From assembly GCA_017519685.1 (NCBI GenBank), contig JAFWRV010000083.1, forward strand, positions 1 to 5,502: 5,502 bases of DNA. Direction: 5' to 3'. Made by a program: the position numbers and the translations under genes. Numbering within the stretch: position 1 is the first letter of the stretch; each line of letters starts with the position of its first letter. Under the pieces are notes generated by a model, which saw only the letters and a program-made list of their open reading frames with translations, was not told the DNA's origin and made no database searches. Below, piece by piece: positions 1 through 5,501 of this stretch. Source of the DNA: Clostridia bacterium. Its GTDB lineage: Bacteria; Bacillota; Clostridia; Oscillospirales; Acutalibacteraceae.

Positions 1-1
1 A

Positions 2-1285
2 TTTACCTATACATATTTCCGCAGGGGAGAGAATATCGAATTCTTCGGCTCCATGAGTGAAAGAAAGGGCTATACCGTTTTCTCGGTTGATTCGTCAAAA
101 GACGCATTCACAATCCGCAGGGATGTCGAAGGTGTTGAAACGGACTCCGATTATGAGCTTATGAATGTACGTTTCATAAGCGGCAAATATGACGACGTTT
201 TTGACGATTACTTTGCTTCTCTTAATCTCAGAAAGCCGAAAATAAAGCATCTTTCCGGTTACACCTCATGGTATAACTATTTCCAGAAAATTGATGAAAA
301 TATCATCATCCGCGACCTTAACGGTCTTGACAGAGTCAAGGATTCCGTTTCCATTTTCCAGATTGACGACGGATATGAAACTTATGTCGGCGACTGGCTT
401 GCCGTCGATGAAAAGAAATTCCCGAAGGGAATGAAATACTGCGCTGATGAAATCCATAAGAAAGGTTATCTTGCGGGTATCTGGATTGCTCCGTTTTCGG
501 CGCAGAGAGTTTCCAGGGTGGTTAAAGAGCATCCCGACTGGCTCATAAAAGATGAAAAAGGAGCGAATGAATGGGGCACCTTCGCCTGGAATGGCTCTTA
601 TACTCTTGATATGTATAACGAGGGCGCGAGAGAATATATCAAAAACTTTTTCAATGTTATCCTCAATGATTGGGGATATGATATGGTCAAGCTTGATTTT
701 CTTTATTCTCAGGCTATTCATCCGAGAAACGGCAAATCAAGAGGTCAGATTATGTGCGAGGCAATGGATTTCCTTCGCGAGTGTGTAGGCGAGGAGAAGC
801 TTATCCTCGGCTGCGGCGTTCCGCTCGGACCTGCTTTCGGTGTTGTCGATGCCTGCCGTATCACATGTGATGTCGATCTTAAATACAGCGGCAAGTTCTA
901 TAACAAACTGAGTCTTAACCGCGAGCTGCCCTCCGCTCAGAACAGTATGAATAACACCATTTTCCGCAGACACCTCAATCAGCGTGTTTTCATCAGCGAC
1001 CCCGATGTTTTCTTCCTGAGAAAGAATAATCTTACTTTTACCGAAGAGCAGAAAATGATTCTCGCAAAGGTCAACAACCTTTTCGGCGATGTCCTGTTTA
1101 TTTCGGATAACGCAGGCGATTACGGCGAAAGAGAATGTCAGCTTGTCCGTGAATTCTTCGCTGAAAAAGACGTTAAAATCAAATCCGCGGAATATATCAA
1201 CGGAATAATGTCCGTTGTCTATATTGATAACGGTGAGGAACTGACTTTCCGTTTCAATATGCCCGAAGGCAAAATCATCGGATAA
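2..1285 (+). CDS. GH36-family alpha-galactosidase, 3' part (5' end outside window)
   Basis: Likely hydrolyses terminal alpha-galactosides such as raffinose-family or galactomannan side chains. The frame is open from base 2, giving 427 visible residues. The ATG at 53 is only an internal Met, because the codons before it (FTYTYFRRGENIEFFGS) continue the domain. Using visible numbering, the TIM barrel begins at GYTSWYNYF (about 87-95), followed by QIDDGYE with the substrate-binding DDG at 122-124. The predicted nucleophile is D232 in MVKLDFLY (bases 695-697). The predicted acid/base is D290 in CRITCDVD (bases 869-871). An ISDPDVFFLR motif follows near 331-340, and then a short C-terminal beta region. 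Both catalytic aspartates fit the KxDF and RIxxD patterns of GH36. The missing N-terminus should be the family's beta-sandwich domain, perhaps 150-300 residues. The absence of a signal peptide cannot be judged. It is convergent with the acetyltransferase gene. Family is confident; exact substrate is inferred. Confidence 0.9.
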   Translation, partial: FTYTYFRRGENIEFFGSMSERKGYTVFSVDSSKDAFTIRRDVEGVETDSDYELMNVRFISGKYDDVFDDYFASLNLRKPKIKHLSGYTSWYNYFQKIDENIIIRDLNGLDRVKDSVSIFQIDDGYETYVGDWLAVDEKKFPKGMKYCADEIHKKGYLAGIWIAPFSAQRVSRVVKEHPDWLIKDEKGANEWGTFAWNGSYTLDMYNEGAREYIKNFFNVILNDWGYDMVKLDFLYSQAIHPRNGKSRGQIMCEAMDFLRECVGEEKLILGCGVPLGPAFGVVDACRITCDVDLKYSGKFYNKLSLNRELPSAQNSMNNTIFRRHLNQRVFISDPDVFFLRKNNLTFTEEQKMILAKVNNLFGDVLFISDNAGDYGERECQLVREFFAEKDVKIKSAEYINGIMSVVYIDNGEELTFRFNMPEGKIIG

Positions 1286-1301
1286 ATAATACATAAGCAT
1301 T

Positions 1302-1339
1302 ATGCTCCCTTTGGGCATCCGCCCAAAGGGAGCATTTTT
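1302..1339 (+). terminator. Strong intrinsic terminator after the alpha-galactosidase gene
   Basis: A perfect 15-bp stem joins ATGCTCCCTTTGGGC (1302-1316) and GCCCAAAGGGAGCAT (1321-1335), closed by a 4-base loop ATCC. A run of five T (1335-1339) follows on the plus strand. It starts 16 bases past the stop codon. The same hairpin lies six bases past the stop of the convergent acetyltransferase gene. It may stop minus-strand transcripts too, but on that strand the stem is followed by AATGCTTATG rather than a T run, so termination there should be weaker. Confidence 0.92.
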
Positions 1340-1344
1340 ACCGC

Positions 1345-1971
1345 TCAGAATATCTGTCCGGGAAGCTTAAGCTTGACCTTTTCGGGAAACAGCCTGTCGA
1401 ATTCTTCAACTTCATCGTCGCTTACATAATATCCGTGAGGTGTCTGATAAATGCCGGTGACTCCGTCGAGATAACCCTCGACAAGTTCCTTGCAGAGAAA
1501 GAACGAGTCGTCGGCATCCTCCGGCAAATCATGATAACGGATATTGAAATTGCGGGCATAGTCAAACCCGCTTTTTCCGTAAAAGGCGATGCTGCCTTCA
1601 AACAAAACCGCGCCGTAACCGAGTTCTGCTGCTTTTTCCAGAGAATAATCGAGCAGTTTCTTTCCGTAACCTTTCCGCTGAAGTTCCGGTGTGATGCAGA
1701 CAGGTCCCATCGTCAGAACGGGAATAATTCTTCCGTCATCGGAGTTTATTACGGTTTCCATGAACATATTCTGTCCGATGATTTTGCCGTCAATCTCCAT
1801 AACAAAATCAAGTTTTCTGACAAAAGCTGGGTCATCCCTGAGAGTGTGTATCACATAATGCTCGCTGCATCCGGGGCGGTAAACATTCCAGAATGCTTCT
1901 CTGACGAGATTTTCAACTTCCCTGAAATCATTTTCGTTTTCCAAACGGATTATGCAGTCATTTTTATTCAT
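1345..1971 (-). CDS. GNAT family N-acetyltransferase (YhbS-like)
   Basis: A 208-residue protein predicted to transfer an acetyl group from acetyl-CoA to an unknown amine substrate in the cytoplasm. The acetyl-CoA binding segment is visible as VLTMGPVCITPELQRKGYGKKLL (split here for reading: beta-strand 85-93, then the Q98-R99-K100-G101-Y102-G103 loop), matching the Q/RxxGxG/A pattern of motif A. FYGKSGF at 130-136 is the usual C-terminal GNAT motif, where the Tyr often acts as general acid. The fold resembles the COG3153 YhbS type, with a C-terminal extension of about 60 residues. The ATG start at 1971 has an ideal AGGAGGT site at 1978-1984 with a 6-base spacer. It is the last gene of the minus-strand cluster, with a 162-base leader separating it from the anti-sigma gene. 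Substrate cannot be predicted. Confidence 0.88.
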   Translation of the reverse strand: MNKNDCIIRLENENDFREVENLVREAFWNVYRPGCSEHYVIHTLRDDPAFVRKLDFVMEIDGKIIGQNMFMETVINSDDGRIIPVLTMGPVCITPELQRKGYGKKLLDYSLEKAAELGYGAVLFEGSIAFYGKSGFDYARNFNIRYHDLPEDADDSFFLCKELVEGYLDGVTGIYQTPHGYYVSDDEVEEFDRLFPEKVKLKLPGQIF

Positions 1972-1991
1972 TATTTTACCTCCTGAAAATT

Positions 1992-2039
1992 GTTGACTTC
2001 AATTGCGTGAAAGCGGGAGGTTTGTCCGGTTGACTGCAA
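1992..2039. repeat. 11-base imperfect direct repeat upstream of the acetyltransferase gene
   Basis: On the plus strand GTTGACTTCAA (1992-2002) and GTTGACTGCAA (2029-2039) match at 10 of 11 positions, with starts 37 bases apart. The second copy overlaps the loop and right arm of the stem-loop. It may be a pair of half-sites for a regulator or a chance match. Confidence 0.35.
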
Positions 2040-2047
2040 ACCTCCCG
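2014..2047 (-). promoter_or_regulatory. 11-bp stem-loop in the acetyltransferase leader
   Basis: A perfect inverted repeat pairs CGGGAGGTTTG (2014-2024) with CAAACCTCCCG (2037-2047) around a 12-base loop. On the minus strand it lies directly after the stop of the 11-codon leader frame and 30 bases before the acetyltransferase Shine-Dalgarno sequence. The stem is followed on the minus strand by CTTTCACGC, a poor T tract, so it is not a convincing terminator. A role as RNA leader structure, attenuator or operator is more plausible but inferred. Confidence 0.6.
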
Positions 2048-2048
2048 G

Positions 2049-2084
2049 TCAGCTGTCAATCTCCGGTGTGTTGTACTTTTTCAA
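2049..2084 (-). CDS. Possible 11-codon leader peptide (LKKYNTPEIDS)
   Basis: A TTG codon at 2084 is preceded by AAGGAG (2093-2098) with an 8-base spacer, which is a very good initiation context for so short a frame. The frame reads LKKYNTPEIDS (first residue Met if initiated) and stops with TGA. The MKKY-x-x-PE start resembles, from memory and unchecked, the beginnings of small hypothetical peptides common in gut clostridia, so this could be a leader peptide or the remnant of such a gene. Beyond the TGA the same frame stays open for 25 more codons and stops at a TAA that overlaps the acetyltransferase ATG by one base (TAATG). The stop codon is followed within one base by the 11-bp hairpin. 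No similarity search could be done; existence is uncertain. Confidence 0.35.
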   Translation of the reverse strand: MKKYNTPEIDS

Positions 2085-2110
2085 ACAGTACGCTCCTTAA
2101 ATAAATATAT

Positions 2111-2132
2111 AATCAAGCCGCAAGGCATGATT
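2111..2132 (-). terminator. Possible weak terminator after the anti-sigma gene
   Basis: On the minus strand AATCATGCC and GGCTTGATT pair around a TTGC loop, with one T-T mismatch inside a 9-position stem. It starts two bases after the anti-sigma stop codon and is followed by the AT-rich ATATATTTATTT. The stem is short and the tail is interrupted by A, so termination may be partial, allowing read-through into the acetyltransferase gene. Confidence 0.45.
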
Positions 2133-2133
2133 G

Positions 2134-2598
2134 CTAATCCTTTTCAACACGGATTATTTCCGTGTCTTCTTCGTTTACCGTAACGATGTACTCAAAACCG
2201 TCGCCGATAAGGTGAACAGCTATATTTCTGCCGTCCTCTGTATAATCCCAGAATGACAGACCGGTGTTGACCTTGGTCTGCTCCCCGTCGGGAAGCGCGG
2301 TAACAGCGAATAAAATGTGGCTGTCCGGATTTGATAATTCCCCGCTATTTGCTGATTCCATGTCGTAATTTACCATTACTTTTTCTTCTGCCTGATTTGA
2401 GTCCGCGCTCTTGCCCATTGTCATATTCGGAATTATAAAAGCGCCTGCGGCAATAATAACAATAAAGAAAGAAGCCGCGGCTATAATATATTTCCTGTAA
2501 TTTTTCTTTACGGGTTTTGCATTGTTCAGTATTTTTTCTTTGAGCTCATCGCTCGCCTTCAGATTGTCCACGGCTTTGATATAATCATTTTTATTCAT
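2134..2598 (-). CDS. Single-pass membrane protein, probable anti-sigma factor
   Basis: A 154-residue protein whose likely job is to hold the ECF sigma factor encoded just upstream at the membrane. The cytoplasmic N-terminus (about 1-36) has a helical stretch DYIKAVDNLKASDELKEKIL followed by a basic KPVKKNYRK segment. One membrane helix follows at about 37-57 (YIIAAASFFIVIIAAGAFII). The remaining ~97 residues would be outside the cell; their acidic, beta-rich-looking sequence matches no family I recognise. No HxxxCxxC zinc anti-sigma motif is present. The ATG at 2598 is chosen over an in-frame TTG at 2604, because GGGAGG at 2607-2612 sits 8 bases before ATG but only 2 before TTG. The ATG overlaps the end of the sigma gene by 8 bases (ATGAATAA), implying translational coupling. 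Function rests on topology and neighbourhood. Confidence 0.75.
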   Translation of the reverse strand: MNKNDYIKAVDNLKASDELKEKILNNAKPVKKNYRKYIIAAASFFIVIIAAGAFIIPNMTMGKSADSNQAEEKVMVNYDMESANSGELSNPDSHILFAVTALPDGEQTKVNTGLSFWDYTEDGRNIAVHLIGDGFEYIVTVNEEDTEIIRVEKD

Positions 2599-3070
2599 CT
2601 TCAAAACCTCCCGACAACTGTTTTTTCAGCATTTCTCTTCCTCTGCTGAGATATGAAAGCACCGTGTTCTGCTTTCCTCCGGTTATCTCCGCGATTTCCG
2701 CCGCGGTATATCCTTCATAGTAATGAAGATATATTGCGTTGCGGTAGTTTTCCGGAAGCGATTTGACACAGAGCAGAATGTCGGTATCTTTGTCTTCGCA
2801 GGGGATATTTTCGTCAAGTACGGATATCCTGCCGCTTTTTCTGTTGAGATTACGGCAGAGATTGAGTGTAACTCTTATAAGCCACGCTTTCAGGTGTTCT
2901 TCGCTTTCAAAAGATCTCTTTTTTTCAATAAGCTTCATAAAAACATCCTGCGTGATATCCTCGGCGTCAGCAAAAGTTACCGTGTTGTGGCAGGCAACAC
3001 GGTAAACTGTGTCTGTGAATTTTTCATAAGCGATATCGAAGGCCTGTCTGCCTGAAATCTTGTCTGCCAT
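2591..3070 (-). CDS. ECF-type RNA polymerase sigma factor (sigma-70 family)
   Basis: A 159-residue sigma factor of the extracytoplasmic function group, which directs RNA polymerase to a small set of promoters. Region 2 spans about 11-78, including the -10 recognition helix area DAEDITQDVFMKLIEKK (35-51) and the AWLIRVTLNLCRN segment (62-74). Region 4 spans about 103-151: SLPENYRNAIYLHYYEGYTAAEIAEITGG followed by NTVLSYLSRGREMLKKQL, the helix-turn-helix that reads the -35 element. Region 3 is absent, and the length is normal for ECF sigmas. The start is ATG 3070, served by AAGGAG at 3078-3083 with a 7-base spacer. A TTG at 3088 would extend it by six residues but lies upstream of that site. 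The partner gene overlaps its 3' end. Regulation is probably by the membrane partner; no clear self-recognised promoter was found. Confidence 0.93.
   Translation of the reverse strand: MADKISGRQAFDIAYEKFTDTVYRVACHNTVTFADAEDITQDVFMKLIEKKRSFESEEHLKAWLIRVTLNLCRNLNRKSGRISVLDENIPCEDKDTDILLCVKSLPENYRNAIYLHYYEGYTAAEIAEITGGKQNTVLSYLSRGREMLKKQLSGGFEDE
2607..2612 (-). promoter_or_regulatory. Ribosome binding site deciding the anti-sigma start
   Basis: GGGAGG lies inside the last codons of the sigma gene, 8 bases before the ATG at 2598. The alternative TTG at 2604 is only 2 bases away, which is too close. Confidence 0.75.
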
Positions 3071-3077
3071 GCTCCGG

Positions 3078-3083
3078 CTCCTT
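3078..3083 (-). promoter_or_regulatory. Ribosome binding site deciding the sigma factor start
   Basis: AAGGAG lies 7 bases before the ATG at 3070. The longer TTG start at 3088 lies upstream of this site and has no comparable site of its own. Confidence 0.75.
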
Positions 3084-3096
3084 ATCAACGTATGAA

Positions 3097-3111
3097 AGTG
3101 ATTTCATCACT
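3097..3111 (-). repeat. Small palindrome in the sigma gene leader
   Basis: AGTGAT (3097-3102) and ATCACT (3106-3111) pair around a 3-base centre, with further AAA/TTT pairing past one bulged base. It sits 27 bases upstream of the sigma start codon in the 99-base gap after the DUF4349 gene. On the minus strand TTTCAT follows, so it could be a weak terminator for the DUF4349 gene, an operator or a leader hairpin. Confidence 0.35.
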
Positions 3112-3169
3112 CTTTACGCCCGGACTGTAATAATACCTTCCGCGTAAACTCTGTGCCGCTTTTTCGTTT

Positions 3170-4141
3170 TCAGCTTGACTGCTGATCGGACTGTGCGTTT
3201 TCTTTTACTTTGCGTATTTTTCTTTTTCTCTTGATTTTACGGATTATAATAATTATTACAATTATAATTACGGCTATGATTGCGAAATAAGGCAGGGAGG
3301 AGATAATGAAGATAACAAAGCTTCTGAGACCCTGTCCCACGTTATAGAGGTTATCCGAAAGACGGTTTTTGATTTCGGTGAAAAATCCTGTCTTTTCTCC
3401 GGACGGCGAAACTCTGTCAACTTCATTGATATGAATTCTGACGGTTGAGTAACTGACAAGTTTGTCAAATGTTCTGAGCTGTGATTTGTAACTGTCAAGC
3501 TCGGCGTTGACGTCGGTTAATCTGTCCTGAACTTCAATGATTTCGGATACTTTGGTTGCTTTTTCAAGAATTGCAAGCAGGGCCTTCTGTTCGCTTTCAA
3601 GAGCTCTGATTCTCGCCTCTGTATCAATATAATCCGCTGTTATATCTTTCAGGGAAATGTTTTTTGAGGTAATGTTTGCGAGATTACCGACGGTTGAAAG
3701 AAATGCGTCTAATTTTTCGGCGGGAATTCTTATTGTAATATCCGCGTATCTGTTTGAAAATGAGTCATAAGAATTTCCCGAAACATTGGAAGACTCGATA
3801 TATCCTCCGGCTTTATTGATTTCGGTTTCAATGTCTTTATTGAATTTTTCAAAATCCTTTGTTTCAGCTGAGAGCTCCGCGTTTCTTATCAGTTTTCTGC
3901 TTTCGGCGTCTGCCATGGCACTGCCGTTCTGCTTTTGAGTATCGCCCTTGCCGGAATTGTTTTCATCATAAGAAACGGATTTCTGTTCCGACGCGTTCAC
4001 CGCGTACCCGTAATCGTATGATTCTCCGGTTTCGTCAGCGTAATCAGCCATACTTTTTGCGGAGCCGCAGGATGATAAAATCAGTACCGGCAGTAAAACG
4101 GAGAGGATTAAAGCTGTAATTTTCAGTGATTTGTTTTTCAT
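3170..4141 (-). CDS. DUF4349 domain lipoprotein with C-terminal membrane anchor
   Basis: A 323-residue envelope protein of unknown function. The N-terminus is a lipoprotein signal: basic MKNKSLK, a hydrophobic core, and the lipobox ILSSC with C25 as the predicted lipidated cysteine. A low-complexity Ser/Asp/Gly/Tyr-rich linker runs to about residue 80. The DUF4349 domain spans about 82-300. It opens with RKLIRNAELSAETKDFEKF, has AGGYIESSNVSG, and contains a predicted coiled coil at about 172-226 (EARIRALESEQ to SYKSQLRTFD). A membrane helix follows at about 275-300 and ends in an unbroken Ile/Val-rich run. A strongly basic tail (RKIKRKRKIRK) would lie in the cytoplasm. The ATG at 4141 is chosen because AAAGGAGG (4149-4156) lies 7 bases upstream; ATG 4162 and GTG 4171 are upstream of that site. 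It lies next to the ECF pair, which suggests an envelope-sensing or stress link. Role is inferred from location only. Confidence 0.88.
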   Translation of the reverse strand: MKNKSLKITALILSVLLPVLILSSCGSAKSMADYADETGESYDYGYAVNASEQKSVSYDENNSGKGDTQKQNGSAMADAESRKLIRNAELSAETKDFEKFNKDIETEINKAGGYIESSNVSGNSYDSFSNRYADITIRIPAEKLDAFLSTVGNLANITSKNISLKDITADYIDTEARIRALESEQKALLAILEKATKVSEIIEVQDRLTDVNAELDSYKSQLRTFDKLVSYSTVRIHINEVDRVSPSGEKTGFFTEIKNRLSDNLYNVGQGLRSFVIFIISSLPYFAIIAVIIIVIIIIIRKIKRKRKIRKVKENAQSDQQSS

Positions 4142-4148
4142 AATGATT

Positions 4149-4156
4149 CCTCCTTT
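4149..4156 (-). promoter_or_regulatory. Ribosome binding site deciding the DUF4349 start
   Basis: AAAGGAGG, a near-ideal site, lies 7 bases before the ATG at 4141. This rules out the in-frame ATG 4162 and GTG 4171, and places the lipobox cysteine at residue 25, a normal signal length. Confidence 0.85.
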
Positions 4157-4196
4157 ACTCATAATACACACCGGAAGTGAAAATTATTGCAGGGTT

Positions 4197-5003
4197 TTAA
4201 AATTTTTCATTTAAAATTTTCGCAAGGGTTCCGCCGAGTATTTTTTCTTTGCATTCTTTGCTGATATTCAGATTGTTTATTCTGCCGATATCCCATTTGA
4301 TATCCTCTTTTTTGCAGTAAGGAAAATCTAGACCGAATATGCTTCTGTCTTCACCGGTCTGGAATATGACGGTTTCAAGCTGCTCATCGGTCAGCGACCA
4401 TCCGCCGGGTCCGTATTTGTCGCGTATCGTAGTCCATCCGGCAAAAACTCTGTCGAATGCCCCTCTCGAATTGTTGCACATAACAGCGAGAGCGTCTTTA
4501 AAGAAATGATATCCGCCTATATGCTCAAGACTGAATCTGAGTTTCGGATAATTCCAGGCAACCTCGTCAAACAGCAAAACATTGTTATCCCTGAGGCGGT
4601 GCCAGTGCATACCCGAATGAAAAGAAATAAACAGACCCGCGTCCTGAGCCATGGAATAAACTCTGCCCGCTTCCGGTCCGTCAATAACAAACTCCTGATA
4701 AGGAGGGTGCATCTTTATTCCTTTCAGACCGAGGTCGATTATCCTTTTGACTTCGTCTTCGAGATTGCTTTTATTGAAATTGACCGTTCCGAATCCGACA
4801 AGCCGGTCGTTGCCTTTAATCTGCTCCGCGAGCCATTCGTTCTGGTTTTGCGTTATGCCGCAGTTTTCGAGCTGGTCGGAGAAAGGAGCGAAAACAACGG
4901 CCTTGTCTATTTCGAGTTCATCAAGAAAGCGCATAAGAGCGTTTATATCTCCGTCTTCCCGTTTGACCTTCGGAAAAAGATGGGCGTGATTTGCAAAAAT
5001 CAT
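4197..5003 (-). CDS. Amidohydrolase-2 family metal-dependent hydrolase
   Basis: A 268-residue cytoplasmic TIM-barrel hydrolase of the amidohydrolase superfamily (PF04909/COG2159 type). That group includes decarboxylases of aromatic or carboxylated substrates as well as hydrolases. The metal site set is visible: H6 and H8 in NHAHLFP, H99 in GIKMHPPYQ, H129 in FISFHSGMH, H161 in LEHIGGYH and D226 in GLDFPY, which is the usual GxDxP aspartate. The Lys in IKMHP (K97) sits at the end of a barrel strand, but a carboxylated bridging lysine is not implied in this subgroup. There is no signal peptide. The ATG at 5003 has AAAGGG (5011-5016) 7 bases upstream. It starts 15 bases after the stop of the SGNH-like gene, so the two are probably one transcript; 55 bases separate its end from the DUF4349 start. 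The specific substrate is unknown, and the length is on the short side for the family. Confidence 0.87.
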   Translation of the reverse strand: MIFANHAHLFPKVKREDGDINALMRFLDELEIDKAVVFAPFSDQLENCGITQNQNEWLAEQIKGNDRLVGFGTVNFNKSNLEDEVKRIIDLGLKGIKMHPPYQEFVIDGPEAGRVYSMAQDAGLFISFHSGMHWHRLRDNNVLLFDEVAWNYPKLRFSLEHIGGYHFFKDALAVMCNNSRGAFDRVFAGWTTIRDKYGPGGWSLTDEQLETVIFQTGEDRSIFGLDFPYCKKEDIKWDIGRINNLNISKECKEKILGGTLAKILNEKF

Positions 5004-5018
5004 ATTATTTCCCTTTCA

Positions 5019-5501
5019 TCAGAAAGCGGCGTCGGCGCACGCTTTGAGAAGTGTGCTTATTGCTTTATCATAACCCGGAAGCTCAAACGGCGATGAAGCG
5101 GCGTTTTCACCGAATATCGCCTGATACATAACACAGGAAGAAAGAAACTGACCGAGCTCGTTCGCGTTGCTTCCGTCACGTGTCATTCGGTCACCTATGT
5201 TAGTGTCTCTCACAATCTGCCACGCTCTGCCGACAGGTATAATCGCGTCTGCTTCCGCTTCGTCCGATACTTCGTGACAGCATTGATTAATCATATTATA
5301 CATTTCTTTCTGGTCATTGCCGTAGTTTTCCGCGAATTCACGTTTCGGACATCCCTGCTCATAAGCCCATGGCTGAAATACCATGATTTTACAGTCGGGG
5401 TGCATCAGTTTGCAGTAAGCGGCAATTTCCGCAAACCACGGCGAATAACTTTCTCTTATTCCGCTGAGAGCGTCATTCTGCTGAATTGTGATTATATCCC
5501 A
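5019..5501 (-). CDS. DUF4886/SGNH-hydrolase-like protein, C-terminal part (5' end outside window)
   Basis: The frame is open to the right edge, giving 160 visible residues from WDIITIQQND to the TGA stop. The Met at 5405 is internal. Features resembling the DUF4886 branch of SGNH hydrolases are WDIITIQQNDALSG at the truncated edge (1-14, where the block-III Asn/Gln segment of the family lies), CKIMVFQPWAYEQG (about 37-50), NYGNDQKEMYNMI (60-72) and a terminal TRDGSNANELGQFL segment (107-120) before SSCVMYQAIFG. SGNH enzymes are often esterases acting on acetylated sugars, with a catalytic Ser near the N-terminus, which is not in this window. In the relatives I remember, the final catalytic motif reads DGxH. 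Here it reads D109-G-S-N112, so the His appears to be replaced by Asn. It lies 15 bases upstream of the amidohydrolase gene and is probably co-transcribed. Family assignment is by recall of motifs. Confidence 0.65.
   Translation of the reverse strand, partial: WDIITIQQNDALSGIRESYSPWFAEIAAYCKLMHPDCKIMVFQPWAYEQGCPKREFAENYGNDQKEMYNMINQCCHEVSDEAEADAIIPVGRAWQIVRDTNIGDRMTRDGSNANELGQFLSSCVMYQAIFGENAASSPFELPGYDKAISTLLKACADAAF

Noticed and set aside
737..1318. Long open frame on the minus strand opposite the alpha-galactosidase gene
   Set aside because: It overlaps a clear GH36 catalytic domain, runs through the terminator hairpin and has no recognisable protein features.
1435..1986. 183-residue plus-strand frame opposite the acetyltransferase gene
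   Set aside because: The minus-strand frame has GNAT motifs and an ideal ribosome binding site; the plus frame has neither.
2049..2051. In-frame TGA as a selenocysteine codon
   Set aside because: The hairpin beyond it is a plain GC-rich inverted repeat with no SECIS-type features, the surrounding peptide shows no redox motif, and TGA serves as a normal stop in this window.
2054..2059. Perfect TTGACA on the minus strand, as a possible -35 box for the acetyltransferase gene
   Set aside because: No TATAAT-like hexamer lies 16-18 bases downstream, and the spacer would contain the hairpin arm.
3123..3145. TATTAT-like -10 element upstream of the sigma gene
   Set aside because: No acceptable -35 hexamer lies at the right spacing, and no GGAAC/CGTC-type ECF promoter pair is visible nearby.
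4506..5096. 196-residue plus-strand frame opposite the amidohydrolase gene
   Set aside because: The minus-strand protein carries the complete metal-ligand set, and the plus frame spans two minus-strand genes with no recognisable domain.
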